Positions 9,453 to 17,350 of a stretch of 64,000 bases of DNA are shown piece after piece. A program made the translations under genes and the position numbers. How positions within the stretch are numbered: position 1 is the first letter of the stretch; every line of letters starts with the position of its first letter. The DNA is from Bacteroidales bacterium (GTDB lineage: Bacteria; Bacteroidota; Bacteroidia; Bacteroidales; UBA932), in contig JAEEHS010000007.1 of assembly GCA_016281015.1 (NCBI GenBank), positions 30,829 through 94,828 of the forward strand, written 5' to 3'. Under the pieces are notes generated by a model. That model saw only the letters and a list, made by a program, of their open reading frames with translations. It was not told where the DNA came from and searched no databases.

Positions 9453-9460
9453 TATCTTTG
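9453..9460 (+). promoter_or_regulatory. -7 promoter box TATCTTTG upstream of the 9468 gene
   Basis: TATCTTTG is an exact TAnnTTTG match, separated from the ATG at 9468 by 7 bp. This again predicts an mRNA with little or no 5' untranslated leader. The box also supports the ATG at 9468 as the true start, because the longer open frame begins upstream of the promoter. Confidence 0.55.
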
Positions 9461-9467
9461 CAAGTCC

Positions 9468-10139
9468 ATGTACCGGAAATGGCTCATATTCTTCTGCCTT
9501 TCGCTGTTGTCCATGACGGCAGCGGCCCAGAGCGTCCTCCAGCTGAAGGAGGCCCGGATCAGCGTGAGAAGCGCCCGGGCCCGCCATCTGCTGCCGCATT
9601 ACGGTCTTCCCGAGCGCGCGGACGGGCAGATGGACGGATTCATCCGCCTGCATCAAGGACGCTGGCAGGGGGCTGACACGCGGGAGGACCCGCCGAAATG
9701 GTACGCGCTGGACCTCCACCCCGATACGCTCCGCTGTCCCGAGCTGCTCGTCCCGGTCTGGGAAGAGGCCCGGAAATGGGCCGCGGAGAAGCCCCATTCC
9801 CCTACGACTGTAGTCTATGGACCCTGGCGGGACGGATGGTTCCTGGCTCTTTGCCGACGGACACAGAGCGCCCTCGGCTGGAAATCCATCGCCTTTATCG
9901 TTCCTGCGGCCGGCTGTCCGCCCGGCAGTGTCTACCAGGTCTCCGCATCTGTGAACCGGATCGAGGCACAAAGCGGCTACAACCTCTTCACCACCCTCCC
10001 CTCCCACCTCCAGGATATTGTCGAAGAGATGACTTCCGCTGAACTATTCTGTCCATTTCAGGAGTTTGATTCACAGGAACTTCCAGAGCGTGACCTGGAT
10101 CTGGAGTTTGACTATGAGCACGAGTATGACTTGGAGTAG
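9468..10139 (+). CDS. Hypothetical secreted protein with acidic tail
   Basis: 223 residues starting MYRKWLIFFCLSLLSMTAAAQ, a clear signal peptide with AAA-Q cleavage, so the protein is periplasmic or exported. The mature part contains RSARARHLLPHYGLPERADGQ and a GWKSIAFIVPAAGCPPG segment, but no catalytic motif I can name. The last 20 residues are strikingly acidic (ELPERDLDLEFDYEHEYDLE). It is followed by rlmD after 43 bp with its own promoter. The function is unknown. The extended frame from 9405 was rejected because it starts within lplA and before the promoter box. Confidence 0.6.
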   Translation: MYRKWLIFFCLSLLSMTAAAQSVLQLKEARISVRSARARHLLPHYGLPERADGQMDGFIRLHQGRWQGADTREDPPKWYALDLHPDTLRCPELLVPVWEEARKWAAEKPHSPTTVVYGPWRDGWFLALCRRTQSALGWKSIAFIVPAAGCPPGSVYQVSASVNRIEAQSGYNLFTTLPSHLQDIVEEMTSAELFCPFQEFDSQELPERDLDLEFDYEHEYDLE

Positions 10140-10153
10140 TGGGGATTTCTTTG

Positions 10154-10161
10154 TATCTTTG
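10154..10161 (+). promoter_or_regulatory. -7 promoter box TATCTTTG upstream of rlmD
   Basis: TATCTTTG lies 21 bp before the rlmD ATG and 14 bp after the stop of the preceding gene. It gives rlmD and the two downstream transporter genes their own promoter. Confidence 0.55.
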
Positions 10162-10182
10162 TAAGATTGAACAGTAGAAATC

Positions 10183-11604
10183 ATGTCGAGACGACGCATA
10201 GACCTCCTGCTGGAGAACGTAAGCATTGAAGCCGTAGCGGCCGAGGGAAAAGCCCTCGCCCATGTGGACGGCATGGTGGCGTTCGTGGATTTTGCCGTTC
10301 CGGGAGACGTGGTGGACATCCGGGTTCTCAAAAAGAAGAAGAATTACATGGAAGGTCGGATCGAACGACTCGTCTCCCCTTCCCCTGACCGTCTGGAACC
10401 CTTCTGTGCGCATTTCGGAGTCTGTGGGGGATGCCGCTGGCAGCCGCTCCCCTATCCGATGCAACTCGAGGCCAAGCGTCAGCAGGTCGAGGACCAGCTT
10501 GTGCGCATCGGGCATCTCAATGTCCCCGAAATCCGCCCGACCCTCCCTTCCGAAAAGACGCGTTATTACCGTAACAAGCTGGAATACAGTGCCTCTGCGA
10601 AGCGATGGGTCCTCAGCGGCGAGGATCCTGACGGTATTCCGGCCGAAGACAGAATGGGACTGGGGTTTCATGTCGGGAAGTTTTTCGACAAAGTACTCGA
10701 TATCAAGCAGTGCCACCTCCAGCGGGAGCCCTCCAATGCCATTCGGCTCTTTATCAAGGACTTCTGCGTCTGCAACGGCTATCCGTTTTATGATATACGG
10801 GAGAACCGGGGATACTTTCGCGGCGTCTTTGTCCGGACCAACGAAGCGGGCGAGGTCATGCTCATCGTGTGCTTCGGCTATGAGGACAAAGAGCGGCGGG
10901 AAGCCCTGCTGGATGCCCTCCTCGCCCGTTTCCCGGAGATTGTCTCCCTGTATTACGTCGTCAATGAGAAAGTGAACGACTCCATCTCCGACCAGGAATG
11001 CATCCTCTATAAGGGCGAAAGCGCCATCTACGAGACCATGGAAGGACTTCGATTCCGCATCGGCCCCAAGTCCTTCTATCAGACCAATTCCCCGCAGGCT
11101 TACCGCCTGTACAGCGTCGCCCGCGATTTTGCCGCGCTGAGCGGCGTGGAAACCGTTTACGACCTCTACACCGGTACCGGGACCATTGCTCAGTTCGTCT
11201 CCGGGAAGGCCGCCAAGGTCGTCGGGATCGAATATGTTCCGGAGGCGATCGAGGACGCAAAGGCGAATGCCGAGGCCAATGGTATCCGGAACTGTGTTTT
11301 CTATGCCGGCGACATGAAAGATGTGCTGAACAGCCGCTTTATTGCGGAAAACGGCCGTCCGGATGTCGTTATCCTGGATCCTCCGCGTGCCGGAATTCAC
11401 CCGGACGTCGCAAAGGTCATCCTGGAAGCCGCCCCGGAGCGGATGGTCTATGTCAGTTGCAATCCGGCCTCACAGGCCCGTGACCTGGCGGTTTTTGCCG
11501 CCGACTACGATATTACGGCCGTGCAGCCGGTCGACATGTTTCCACACACGATGCACGTCGAAAACGTTGTTGCGCTCCGTAGAAAAACAAAAGAAGAAGC
11601 ATGA
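10183..11604 (+). CDS. rlmD: RlmD-like 23S rRNA (uracil-C5)-methyltransferase
   Basis: 473 residues. An N-terminal TRAM RNA-binding domain (IEAVAAEGKALAHVDGMVAFV) is followed by the iron-sulfur cysteines CAHFGVCGGCRW. The SAM domain contains DLYTGTGTIAQF, DPPRAGIHPD and the catalytic motif YVSCNPASQARDL. This layout is the RlmD/RumA branch of the TrmA family, which makes m5U in 23S rRNA; in Bacteroidota the exact position (1939 or 747) is not decided by sequence. The stop overlaps the antiporter start (ATGA), so translation is coupled. Confidence 0.9.
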   Translation: MSRRRIDLLLENVSIEAVAAEGKALAHVDGMVAFVDFAVPGDVVDIRVLKKKKNYMEGRIERLVSPSPDRLEPFCAHFGVCGGCRWQPLPYPMQLEAKRQQVEDQLVRIGHLNVPEIRPTLPSEKTRYYRNKLEYSASAKRWVLSGEDPDGIPAEDRMGLGFHVGKFFDKVLDIKQCHLQREPSNAIRLFIKDFCVCNGYPFYDIRENRGYFRGVFVRTNEAGEVMLIVCFGYEDKERREALLDALLARFPEIVSLYYVVNEKVNDSISDQECILYKGESAIYETMEGLRFRIGPKSFYQTNSPQAYRLYSVARDFAALSGVETVYDLYTGTGTIAQFVSGKAAKVVGIEYVPEAIEDAKANAEANGIRNCVFYAGDMKDVLNSRFIAENGRPDVVILDPPRAGIHPDVAKVILEAAPERMVYVSCNPASQARDLAVFAADYDITAVQPVDMFPHTMHVENVVALRRKTKEEA

Positions 11605-12557
11605 TACTGGATATTGTATGGCTGATCCTCGGGCTTGCCCTGATCGTCTACGGGGCCGACTGGCTGGTTGACGGAGCATCTTCCCTGGCGCGAAGGTGGG
11701 GGCTCAGCGAATTTGTGATCGGACTGACCATCGTCGGCATGGGCACATCGGCCCCGGAGATGGTTGTCAGTGTGATCGGCGCCATTCAAGGCAACGCCGA
11801 TGTCGCCGTGGGAAATGTTATCGGGTCCAATATCTTCAATGTCCTGCTGATTCTTGGTATCACCGCTCTGATTCTCCCCATTCCGGTCACACGGGAAAAC
11901 ATCCGGCGGGACGTCCCGCTGAATCTCTTCGTGACGGGCCTGCTGATCCTTCTGGGCATGAAGCTGTCCATTTTCAGCATCGGAGAGAATCTGCTTTCCC
12001 GATGGGACGGGGCGCTCTTCCTGCTTCTTTTCATCGCCTATATGGTATTTTGCTTCCGCAGCGGGAAAACGGAGGAATCCTCTTCCGTTGATGTCCCCGG
12101 ACGGAAACTATGGGTGTCCCTCCTGATGGTTGCCGGCGGACTGGGCGCGCTGATTCTCGGTGGCCGCCTTTTTGTTGATAACGCGACCGATATCGCCCGC
12201 CTCCTCGGCGTCAGCGACAAATTCATCGCCGTTACCATCCTGGCCGGCGGCACTTCCCTTCCGGAACTGGCCACCTGCATCGCTGCGGCCATCAAGAAAA
12301 AAGGACAGTTGGCGCTTGGAAACGTCATCGGTTCCAATCTGTTCAATATCCTGCTGATTCTCGGCACTTCCGCCGTCATTACTCCGCTCTCTTTCCAGGA
12401 CATCGACTGGGTGGACCTGAGCGCCCTCGCCCTGTCCGCCCTGTATCTGGGAACCAGCGTGATCGTCGGACGCCGCCGCGTGGTCGACCGCCTGGACGGT
12501 GTACTCTTTTTCCTGACCTGGATAGCCTATATGGCTTATTTGATTATTACGCTCTAA
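11601..12557 (+). CDS. Calcium/sodium antiporter (CaCA family, YrbG-like)
   Basis: 318 residues in two inverted halves. Each has the alpha-repeat signature: GMGTSAPEMVVS with GNVIGSNIFNVLLILG in the first, and GGTSLPELATC with GNVIGSNLFNILLILG in the second. About ten hydrophobic helices are visible, with a cytoplasmic loop near residues 150-165. It would exchange Ca2+ or K+ for Na+ across the inner membrane. It overlaps rlmD by 4 bp and is followed by mscS after 1 bp, giving a three-gene operon in which the transporter and the channel both suit ion or osmotic homeostasis. Confidence 0.9.
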   Translation: MILDIVWLILGLALIVYGADWLVDGASSLARRWGLSEFVIGLTIVGMGTSAPEMVVSVIGAIQGNADVAVGNVIGSNIFNVLLILGITALILPIPVTRENIRRDVPLNLFVTGLLILLGMKLSIFSIGENLLSRWDGALFLLLFIAYMVFCFRSGKTEESSSVDVPGRKLWVSLLMVAGGLGALILGGRLFVDNATDIARLLGVSDKFIAVTILAGGTSLPELATCIAAAIKKKGQLALGNVIGSNLFNILLILGTSAVITPLSFQDIDWVDLSALALSALYLGTSVIVGRRRVVDRLDGVLFFLTWIAYMAYLIITL

Positions 12558-12558
12558 G

Positions 12559-13497
12559 ATGATGATGAACCATATCCTGCAGGCGGCAGCGCCTGAACAG
12601 ATCGCCGGGCAGATGTCTGCGGACTCGCTGAAAGCCCATTCCATCCAGCTGGTGGATACTTTAAAAAACACGCCGCCCAATGAACTGCTCGCCCTTCTCG
12701 GACAGCAGGCCATCCAGTTCGGCCTGAAGGTGCTCGCCGCCCTGTTGATCTATCTGGTCGGCGCCTGGATGGTCAAACTGGTCCGCCGGATGCTGCGCCG
12801 CGGTTTTGAAAAGAAAAAGACGGAAAAGACCATTTCCGGTTTTGTGGAAAGTCTGGTGACCATCCTGCTCTGGGTTGTCATCATCGTCCTGACCATCAGC
12901 ACCCTGGGAATCAATACCACTTCCCTGGCCGCCCTGCTGGCGGCGGGCGGCATGGCCATCGGTATGGCGCTGAGCGGCACGGTCCAGAATTTTGCCGGCG
13001 GACTGATGCTGCTGATTTTCAAGCCCTTCAAGGCCGGTGATTTCATCGAGGCGCAAGGTTTTTCCGGTTTTGTCAAGGAAATCAATATCGTGTCCACGAA
13101 ACTGATCACGACCGACAACCGGCTCGTTATCCTGCCCAACGGCGCCCTGTCCAACGGCAATATCAACAACTACAGCGCCCACCCCCTTCGCCGGGTCGAC
13201 CTGACGATCAGCGTCAAGTACGGTACTGATGTCGCGGACGTGAAGGCAGCTGTCCTGGAAATCCTTTCGGAGAACCCGTCCGTTCTGAACGCCGGGACCC
13301 CGGGAGCGGCGGATCCTTTCGTAGCACTGATGGCAATGAAGGACAGCAGCGTGGAATTCGTGGTACGGGCCTGGGTCCAGGCGGGAGATTACTGGAGCAC
13401 GTATTTCTCCCTCAATGAGGCAATCTACACGCTATTACCTGCGAAATATGGGATTCAGTTCCCGTTTCCGCAGCTCGACGTGCATATTCAAGCGTAA
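12559..13497 (+). CDS. mscS: Small-conductance mechanosensitive channel (MscS family)
   Basis: 312 residues. Three N-terminal membrane helices end in the pore helix GGMAIGMALSGTVQNFAGGL, with the Gly/Ala packing seam of MscS. The cytoplasmic beta and alpha/beta domains follow (FIEAQGFSGFVKEINIVSTKL, VILPNGALSNGNINNYS). The C-terminus (YGIQFPFPQLDVHI) is the usual barrel end. It opens on membrane tension in hypo-osmotic shock. The start is one of three adjacent ATG codons (12559-12567); the first is chosen. The gene ends 3 bp before the convergent acyltransferase gene. Confidence 0.92.
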   Translation: MMMNHILQAAAPEQIAGQMSADSLKAHSIQLVDTLKNTPPNELLALLGQQAIQFGLKVLAALLIYLVGAWMVKLVRRMLRRGFEKKKTEKTISGFVESLVTILLWVVIIVLTISTLGINTTSLAALLAAGGMAIGMALSGTVQNFAGGLMLLIFKPFKAGDFIEAQGFSGFVKEINIVSTKLITTDNRLVILPNGALSNGNINNYSAHPLRRVDLTISVKYGTDVADVKAAVLEILSENPSVLNAGTPGAADPFVALMAMKDSSVEFVVRAWVQAGDYWSTYFSLNEAIYTLLPAKYGIQFPFPQLDVHIQA

Positions 13498-13500
13498 AGT

Positions 13501-14652
13501 CTATCCTTCGGCTTCGAAGGCTTCCTTGGACGCGACCGGATTCCCGTAAATGTGGAGGAAAATGTCGCTGAGCTCCTTTCGGTCGAGTTCCGGCTCCGCA
13601 TACGCCATCTGCCGCTGCATATACTCCTTGAAAGCCTTCTCGTCGTCCTCGCTGTAACGGTCCGCATACTTCTTCGTCCCGTTCATCAGGTCGTAGGCCA
13701 GGTAGTTGGTCTTCCACAGGCGGTAGCCCTGGATAATCCGGCGGTCGATGGCATGGCGGATACGCTGGTAGCGGTCGTTCTTGTCGCACTCTGCCGCCTC
13801 CCGGATTTCCGCCTCGGTCAGCGGATCGCCGAAATTCAGGTGGACATTGCCCTTGGGCTGGCGGATGCCGACCATGATGCTCTGCAGGTCCTCGTTCTCC
13901 GTCTTGACATATTTCTGGCGGCGGGAAATCATCACTTCCCGTGCCTTCAGAATATCGCAAGGCTCATATTCATAGGAGATACTCAGCGGTACGATGTTCA
14001 GTTCCAGGAAGTTCTGTACAAAATCCTTCGTCCCGCTCATGTCAAACATCTTCAGGAGGCCCTGCTCCGTAACATCCATCCCATCTTTGGTACGGCCCTG
14101 GCGCTGGGCGATCCAGACCGAACTGTCGCCGGAGGTAATCGTCTGGCGGATATACTCTGAAAGATGCTGGGAAGACAGGTACAGTTCCCGGGCGGAGATG
14201 CCGCGGATCACCTTGATCATCCGGTTGGAACGGATCAGCAGTTCCACGCTTTTGTGGGAAAGCAGGTTGTCCCCGACGCAGATCTGGGTCGTCGGGAGAT
14301 TGTTCCGGTGAAGGATAATCTGCAGGAAGGCCGGATCCAGGATGATGTCCCGGTGGTTGGACATGGCCAGGTACTTGCCCGGGATGGACTCCAGTTTCGA
14401 CAGGCCGTCATAAGAGAAATTATGGACCGAATGTGTAATCACCCATTCAATCGCAAAGGACATCACCTGCTTCTGGAATTCATCCACCGTATGAATCTCG
14501 CGCAAAATGTCACGGAGGTACGTCTCCGGCTGGTCGCGGAAGATGTATTTGGAAATCCAGGGGACATTCGGATGGTTCGCCAGGCGCGACAGGGCGGCGG
14601 CGGCTTCTTCATCGGTGAACGGAGCAATATCGTTGAACTGATTCTGGTCCAT
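13501..14652 (-). CDS. PlsB/PlsC-like glycerolipid acyltransferase
   Basis: 383 residues. YLAMSNHRDIILDPAFL is the acyltransferase block I; the His and the second Asp are separated by five residues rather than the canonical four, a spacing I have also seen in Bacteroidota members. SSVWIAQRQGRTKDG is block III, and NIVPLSISYEYEPCDIL contains block IV. No signal peptide or strong membrane helix is seen, so it is likely a peripheral inner-membrane enzyme acylating a glycerol phosphate or a related lipid. It appears monocistronic, with a 54-bp gap to queA upstream. Phospholipid synthesis is the likely pathway; acyl specificity is unknown. Confidence 0.75.
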   Translation of the reverse strand: MDQNQFNDIAPFTDEEAAAALSRLANHPNVPWISKYIFRDQPETYLRDILREIHTVDEFQKQVMSFAIEWVITHSVHNFSYDGLSKLESIPGKYLAMSNHRDIILDPAFLQIILHRNNLPTTQICVGDNLLSHKSVELLIRSNRMIKVIRGISARELYLSSQHLSEYIRQTITSGDSSVWIAQRQGRTKDGMDVTEQGLLKMFDMSGTKDFVQNFLELNIVPLSISYEYEPCDILKAREVMISRRQKYVKTENEDLQSIMVGIRQPKGNVHLNFGDPLTEAEIREAAECDKNDRYQRIRHAIDRRIIQGYRLWKTNYLAYDLMNGTKKYADRYSEDDEKAFKEYMQRQMAYAEPELDRKELSDIFLHIYGNPVASKEAFEAEG

Positions 14653-14706
14653 ATATCTTGTCAGTTTTATCGTACAAATGTAAGGATTTTGCCTCTCAAA
14701 AGCAAA

Positions 14707-15915
14707 TCATCTGCGCTCCAGGAGGGAACTGTCCCCATAGCTGAGAAAACGGAAGTCATGGGAGAGCGCATAATCATAGATGGTTTTCCAGTCCCCGTCC
14801 ACGAAGGAGGAAACCAGCAGCAAGAGCGTGGATTCGCTCTGGTGGAAATTCGTAATCATCTTGTTGACCAGCCGCCAGGGAAAACCGGGCACGATGATGA
14901 TCCGGGTACCGACCTGCAGCGTGTCCTTCCCCTCCTGGTCCAGGCAACGGAGTATCGCCTCCAGGGCCTCTTCTGTCGTATAAGAATAGGTACGCGTATA
15001 GGGTGCCCACTGCGCGACATCTTCCGGATGACCCGCCTCCAGACAGCTGACACCGACATAGTACAGGGATTCCAGGGTCCGGACGGAAGTGGTTCCGACC
15101 GCGACGACCGGTCCCCGGCGGTGCAGGAGCTTTTCCACGAGGCTGCGCGTCACCACAAAAGGCTCCCGATGCATCGGATGCTCCGAAACAAGTGAGGTTT
15201 TGACCGGAAGGAAAGTGCCTGCGCCGACATGCAGACAAACGGTCTCGGTATCGATCCCCTTGGAACGAAGTTCATCCAGCACTCGTTCCGTGAAATGGAG
15301 TCCGGCCGTGGGTGCCGCCACAGAGCCCCGCTCACGGGCATACAGGGTCTGATAACGCTCGATATCAATCGCTTCGGACGCGCGGTTGAGATAGGGCGGA
15401 ATCGGAATCGTTCCGGAAAGCTCGAGTACCTTTGAGAAAGGAGCGCCACCTTCCCAGTTGAAACGGACCGTACCGGTCTGTCCCTCCCGGTTCAGCAGAC
15501 GGGCCTGCAAGTGCATCTCGGCGATGTCACTCCGCAAATCCGGGTTGTACAGATCCAGGACATCCTCTTTCCAGCGCTTGGCATTGCCGATCACGCATTT
15601 CCAACTGCAGGCGCCCCTCTGGGCAAAATTCGTGTTGTATTCCGCCGGTTCTGCCGGTTCCAGGCAAAATACTTCAATATGGGCACCGGTCGGACGCTGA
15701 AAATGAAGCCGGGCAGGGACCACCTTCGTATCGTTGAAAACCATCAGTGCGTCTTTGGGCAGAAGATCCGGCAAGTTTCTGAAAACGGTTTCTTCCACGC
15801 GGCCGGCTTTGTAATGTAAGAGTTTCGAGGAGTCCCGTTCTGAGAGCGGATATTTGGCAATCCGCTGCTCATCGAGCGGATACTTGTAGTCTTCAATGTG
15901 AATCTCAGGAATCAT
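14707..15915 (-). CDS. queA: S-adenosylmethionine:tRNA ribosyltransferase-isomerase
   Basis: 402 residues from the ATG at 15913-15915 (MIPEIHIEDYKYPLDEQRIAKYP); an alternative ATG 15 bp upstream adds MGILA. DALMVFNDTKVVPARL, SVAAPTAGLHFT, CLHVGAGTFLPVK and a late TNFHQSESTLLLLVSSF are diagnostic of QueA. It transfers and isomerises the SAM ribose moiety onto preQ1-tRNA to make epoxyqueuosine in the anticodon loop. The protein carries an insertion around residues 80-120 (FAQRGACSWKCVIGNAKRW) seen in Bacteroidota homologues. Upstream lies the AT-rich spacer. Confidence 0.93.
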   Translation of the reverse strand: MIPEIHIEDYKYPLDEQRIAKYPLSERDSSKLLHYKAGRVEETVFRNLPDLLPKDALMVFNDTKVVPARLHFQRPTGAHIEVFCLEPAEPAEYNTNFAQRGACSWKCVIGNAKRWKEDVLDLYNPDLRSDIAEMHLQARLLNREGQTGTVRFNWEGGAPFSKVLELSGTIPIPPYLNRASEAIDIERYQTLYARERGSVAAPTAGLHFTERVLDELRSKGIDTETVCLHVGAGTFLPVKTSLVSEHPMHREPFVVTRSLVEKLLHRRGPVVAVGTTSVRTLESLYYVGVSCLEAGHPEDVAQWAPYTRTYSYTTEEALEAILRCLDQEGKDTLQVGTRIIIVPGFPWRLVNKMITNFHQSESTLLLLVSSFVDGDWKTIYDYALSHDFRFLSYGDSSLLERR

Positions 15916-15930
15916 CGCTAAAATGCCCAT

Positions 15931-16418
15931 ATTTCAATTATCGCTGCGAAGATAAGGATTTCCTTGGAATTATGGAACATCGTTCGTCAGAACAAAAATC
16001 AGCATTTCCGAAATTCACATAATTGCATCGGGTTTACAAATGTTTTGTTAATATTTGTAAACAAATCCCCGCAAGATAAATGAAGAGCGAATAAATGTCA
16101 TTTGGCGCCCGATATCAATAATAAATATATTTATAAACTATAGCTAAATTTCAGACAATCAGATATTTATAAGTATTATCTAAAGTAAGGCAAAAATACA
16201 TATTCGCCAGATGAGTAAGCAGTGCTCAAAAATCAGCAAAAATATATTTTGATAAATCAATATCTATCTAATAATCAATATATCTATATCGTTTATATAT
16301 ATTTATACTTCATGTTTTGGCGTCGCTTATGGATCCATCTCTCCCCTTCCCCAGCGTCGGATTTCATTTGTTTTCTTCCATCGAATTCGTTACATTTGTA
16401 AAAAGATTATTTGCAACA
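15931..16418. other. AT-rich intergenic spacer between queA and the XRE regulator
   Basis: Nearly 490 bp without a credible gene, strikingly AT-rich against its neighbours, especially 16080-16310, where short runs such as atatttata and atatctat recur. It holds one long inverted repeat (16032-16062) and a third copy of its arm at 16394-16402, just before the regulator start. I found no DnaA boxes and no tRNA. It most likely carries regulatory sites for the XRE gene and the queA promoter. Confidence 0.5.
16032..16062. repeat. Perfect 10-bp inverted repeat, operator candidate
   Basis: GTTTACAAAT at 16032-16041 is the exact reverse complement of ATTTGTAAAC at 16053-16062, with an 11-bp spacer, about one helical turn. 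The 9-mer ATTTGTAAA recurs at 16394-16402, 16 bp before the regulator start. The spacing of the arms suits a dimeric DNA-binding protein. The encoded XRE regulator is the obvious candidate, but this is inference. Confidence 0.5.
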
Positions 16419-16736
16419 ATGAATAAGCGTCTTTTACAGTTTTTGCAGGCGGAAAACATCTCCCAGGCGCAACTGGCGGATACCTTGTCTGTAGCCCGCG
16501 GCAGTGTTTCGCACATCTTGTCTGGCAGAAACCGGCCCGGCTTTGATTTTATAGAAAGTCTCCTGCTCCACTACCCTTCCTTGAACTTGGACTGGCTGAT
16601 TACAGGAAAAGGGAGGATGTATCGGGAAGAAGCAGAAGACTCCCCGCAAATTAACATCCCTTCAGGAAGCAAAGTCAGCAAGATTATGGTTTTCTATGAT
16701 GATGGAACCTTCGAAGAGTTCCATAAAAACGGATAA
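16419..16736 (+). CDS. XRE-family helix-turn-helix transcriptional regulator
   Basis: 105 residues from the ATG at 16419 (MNKRLLQFLQAENISQAQLA). The HTH is QAQLADTLSVARGSVSHILS, residues about 14-33, followed by the typical NRPGFDFIESLLLHYPSLN and LDWLITGKG segment of Cro/CI-like regulators. The C-terminal part, SKVSKIMVFYDDGTFEEF, could be a small dimerisation strand. The longer open frame starting at 16317 adds 34 residues of non-conserved sequence across the promoter and is rejected. A PyrD-like protein and cinA follow; the next promoter box starts 5 bp after this stop. Confidence 0.8.
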   Translation: MNKRLLQFLQAENISQAQLADTLSVARGSVSHILSGRNRPGFDFIESLLLHYPSLNLDWLITGKGRMYREEAEDSPQINIPSGSKVSKIMVFYDDGTFEEFHKNG

Positions 16737-16741
16737 TTTCG

Positions 16742-16749
16742 TATCTTTG
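16742..16749 (+). promoter_or_regulatory. -7 promoter box TATCTTTG upstream of the PyrD-like gene
   Basis: An exact TAnnTTTG match placed 7 bp before the ATG at 16757, the third case in this window of a promoter box with room for only a few leader bases. Confidence 0.5.
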
Positions 16750-16756
16750 TCCTGTC

Positions 16757-17350
16757 ATGTGGTTCAGAAAAGCGCATAATCTTCCCCTTGAGAAATCGTT
16801 ATTCGGTCTCCACTTCGCTCATCCACTCGATTTTGCGACTCTCGCGCCGTCAAAAGAGGAGCTCCTCAAGGCCGCAGCCAAGGGGAAACGCATTCGTTTT
16901 CTGGAACTTACAGAAGACGTAGAACATTTATTTTCACTTCTTTACGACTTCACGGACCTGGTCGTCATTCCGACTTCCGCTTTTGAGCGTGTAGACGCGC
17001 CGGACCTGTACGAAACGCTGGATGCCATTTTGTCCACACGCTTGCTTTACGACCACCGGATTCCCCTGGTCCTCCGGATTGCTCCCGGACAGGACGAGAA
17101 GGAACTCGATCAGATGATTGCCTATTGCCGGCTTAGTGGCATCGATGGCCTTCTGGTGCCGGGACTGGGGAATCTTCGCTACGTGCTCTCAGCCACCCAG
17201 GGGCGCATTCCCTTGCTCTCTTACGCTCATTTGGAGACCCCGGAAGATGCTGCAGAACGCCTCCGGGAAGGGGCTGTCCTGGTAGATAGCAGCGGAAAGA
17301 AACCAACTTGGATCCGGGAAGCACTTCAAATCATTGCCAATCATGATTGA
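16757..17350 (+). CDS. PyrD-like half-barrel protein, probably not an active dihydroorotate dehydrogenase
   Basis: 197 residues, no signal peptide. VLRIAPGQDEKELDQMIAYC followed by RLSGIDGLLVPG resembles the FMN-barrel segment of class 2 dihydroorotate dehydrogenases (family pattern KIAPDL..eql.di...gidG...tN). LFSLLYDFTDLVVIPTS matches the strand that normally reads vINvSSPN. The FMN-phosphate glycines and the catalytic Ser and Asn of that family are not visible, and the chain is about half the usual length. It is therefore likely a degenerate or repurposed relative. It overlaps cinA by 8 bp, suggesting co-translation. The assignment rests on pattern memory only. Confidence 0.45.
   Translation: MWFRKAHNLPLEKSLFGLHFAHPLDFATLAPSKEELLKAAAKGKRIRFLELTEDVEHLFSLLYDFTDLVVIPTSAFERVDAPDLYETLDAILSTRLLYDHRIPLVLRIAPGQDEKELDQMIAYCRLSGIDGLLVPGLGNLRYVLSATQGRIPLLSYAHLETPEDAAERLREGAVLVDSSGKKPTWIREALQIIANHD

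Noticed and set aside
16080-16310. AT-rich stretch as a replication origin
   Set aside because: No cluster of DnaA boxes and no dnaA or other origin-linked genes nearby.
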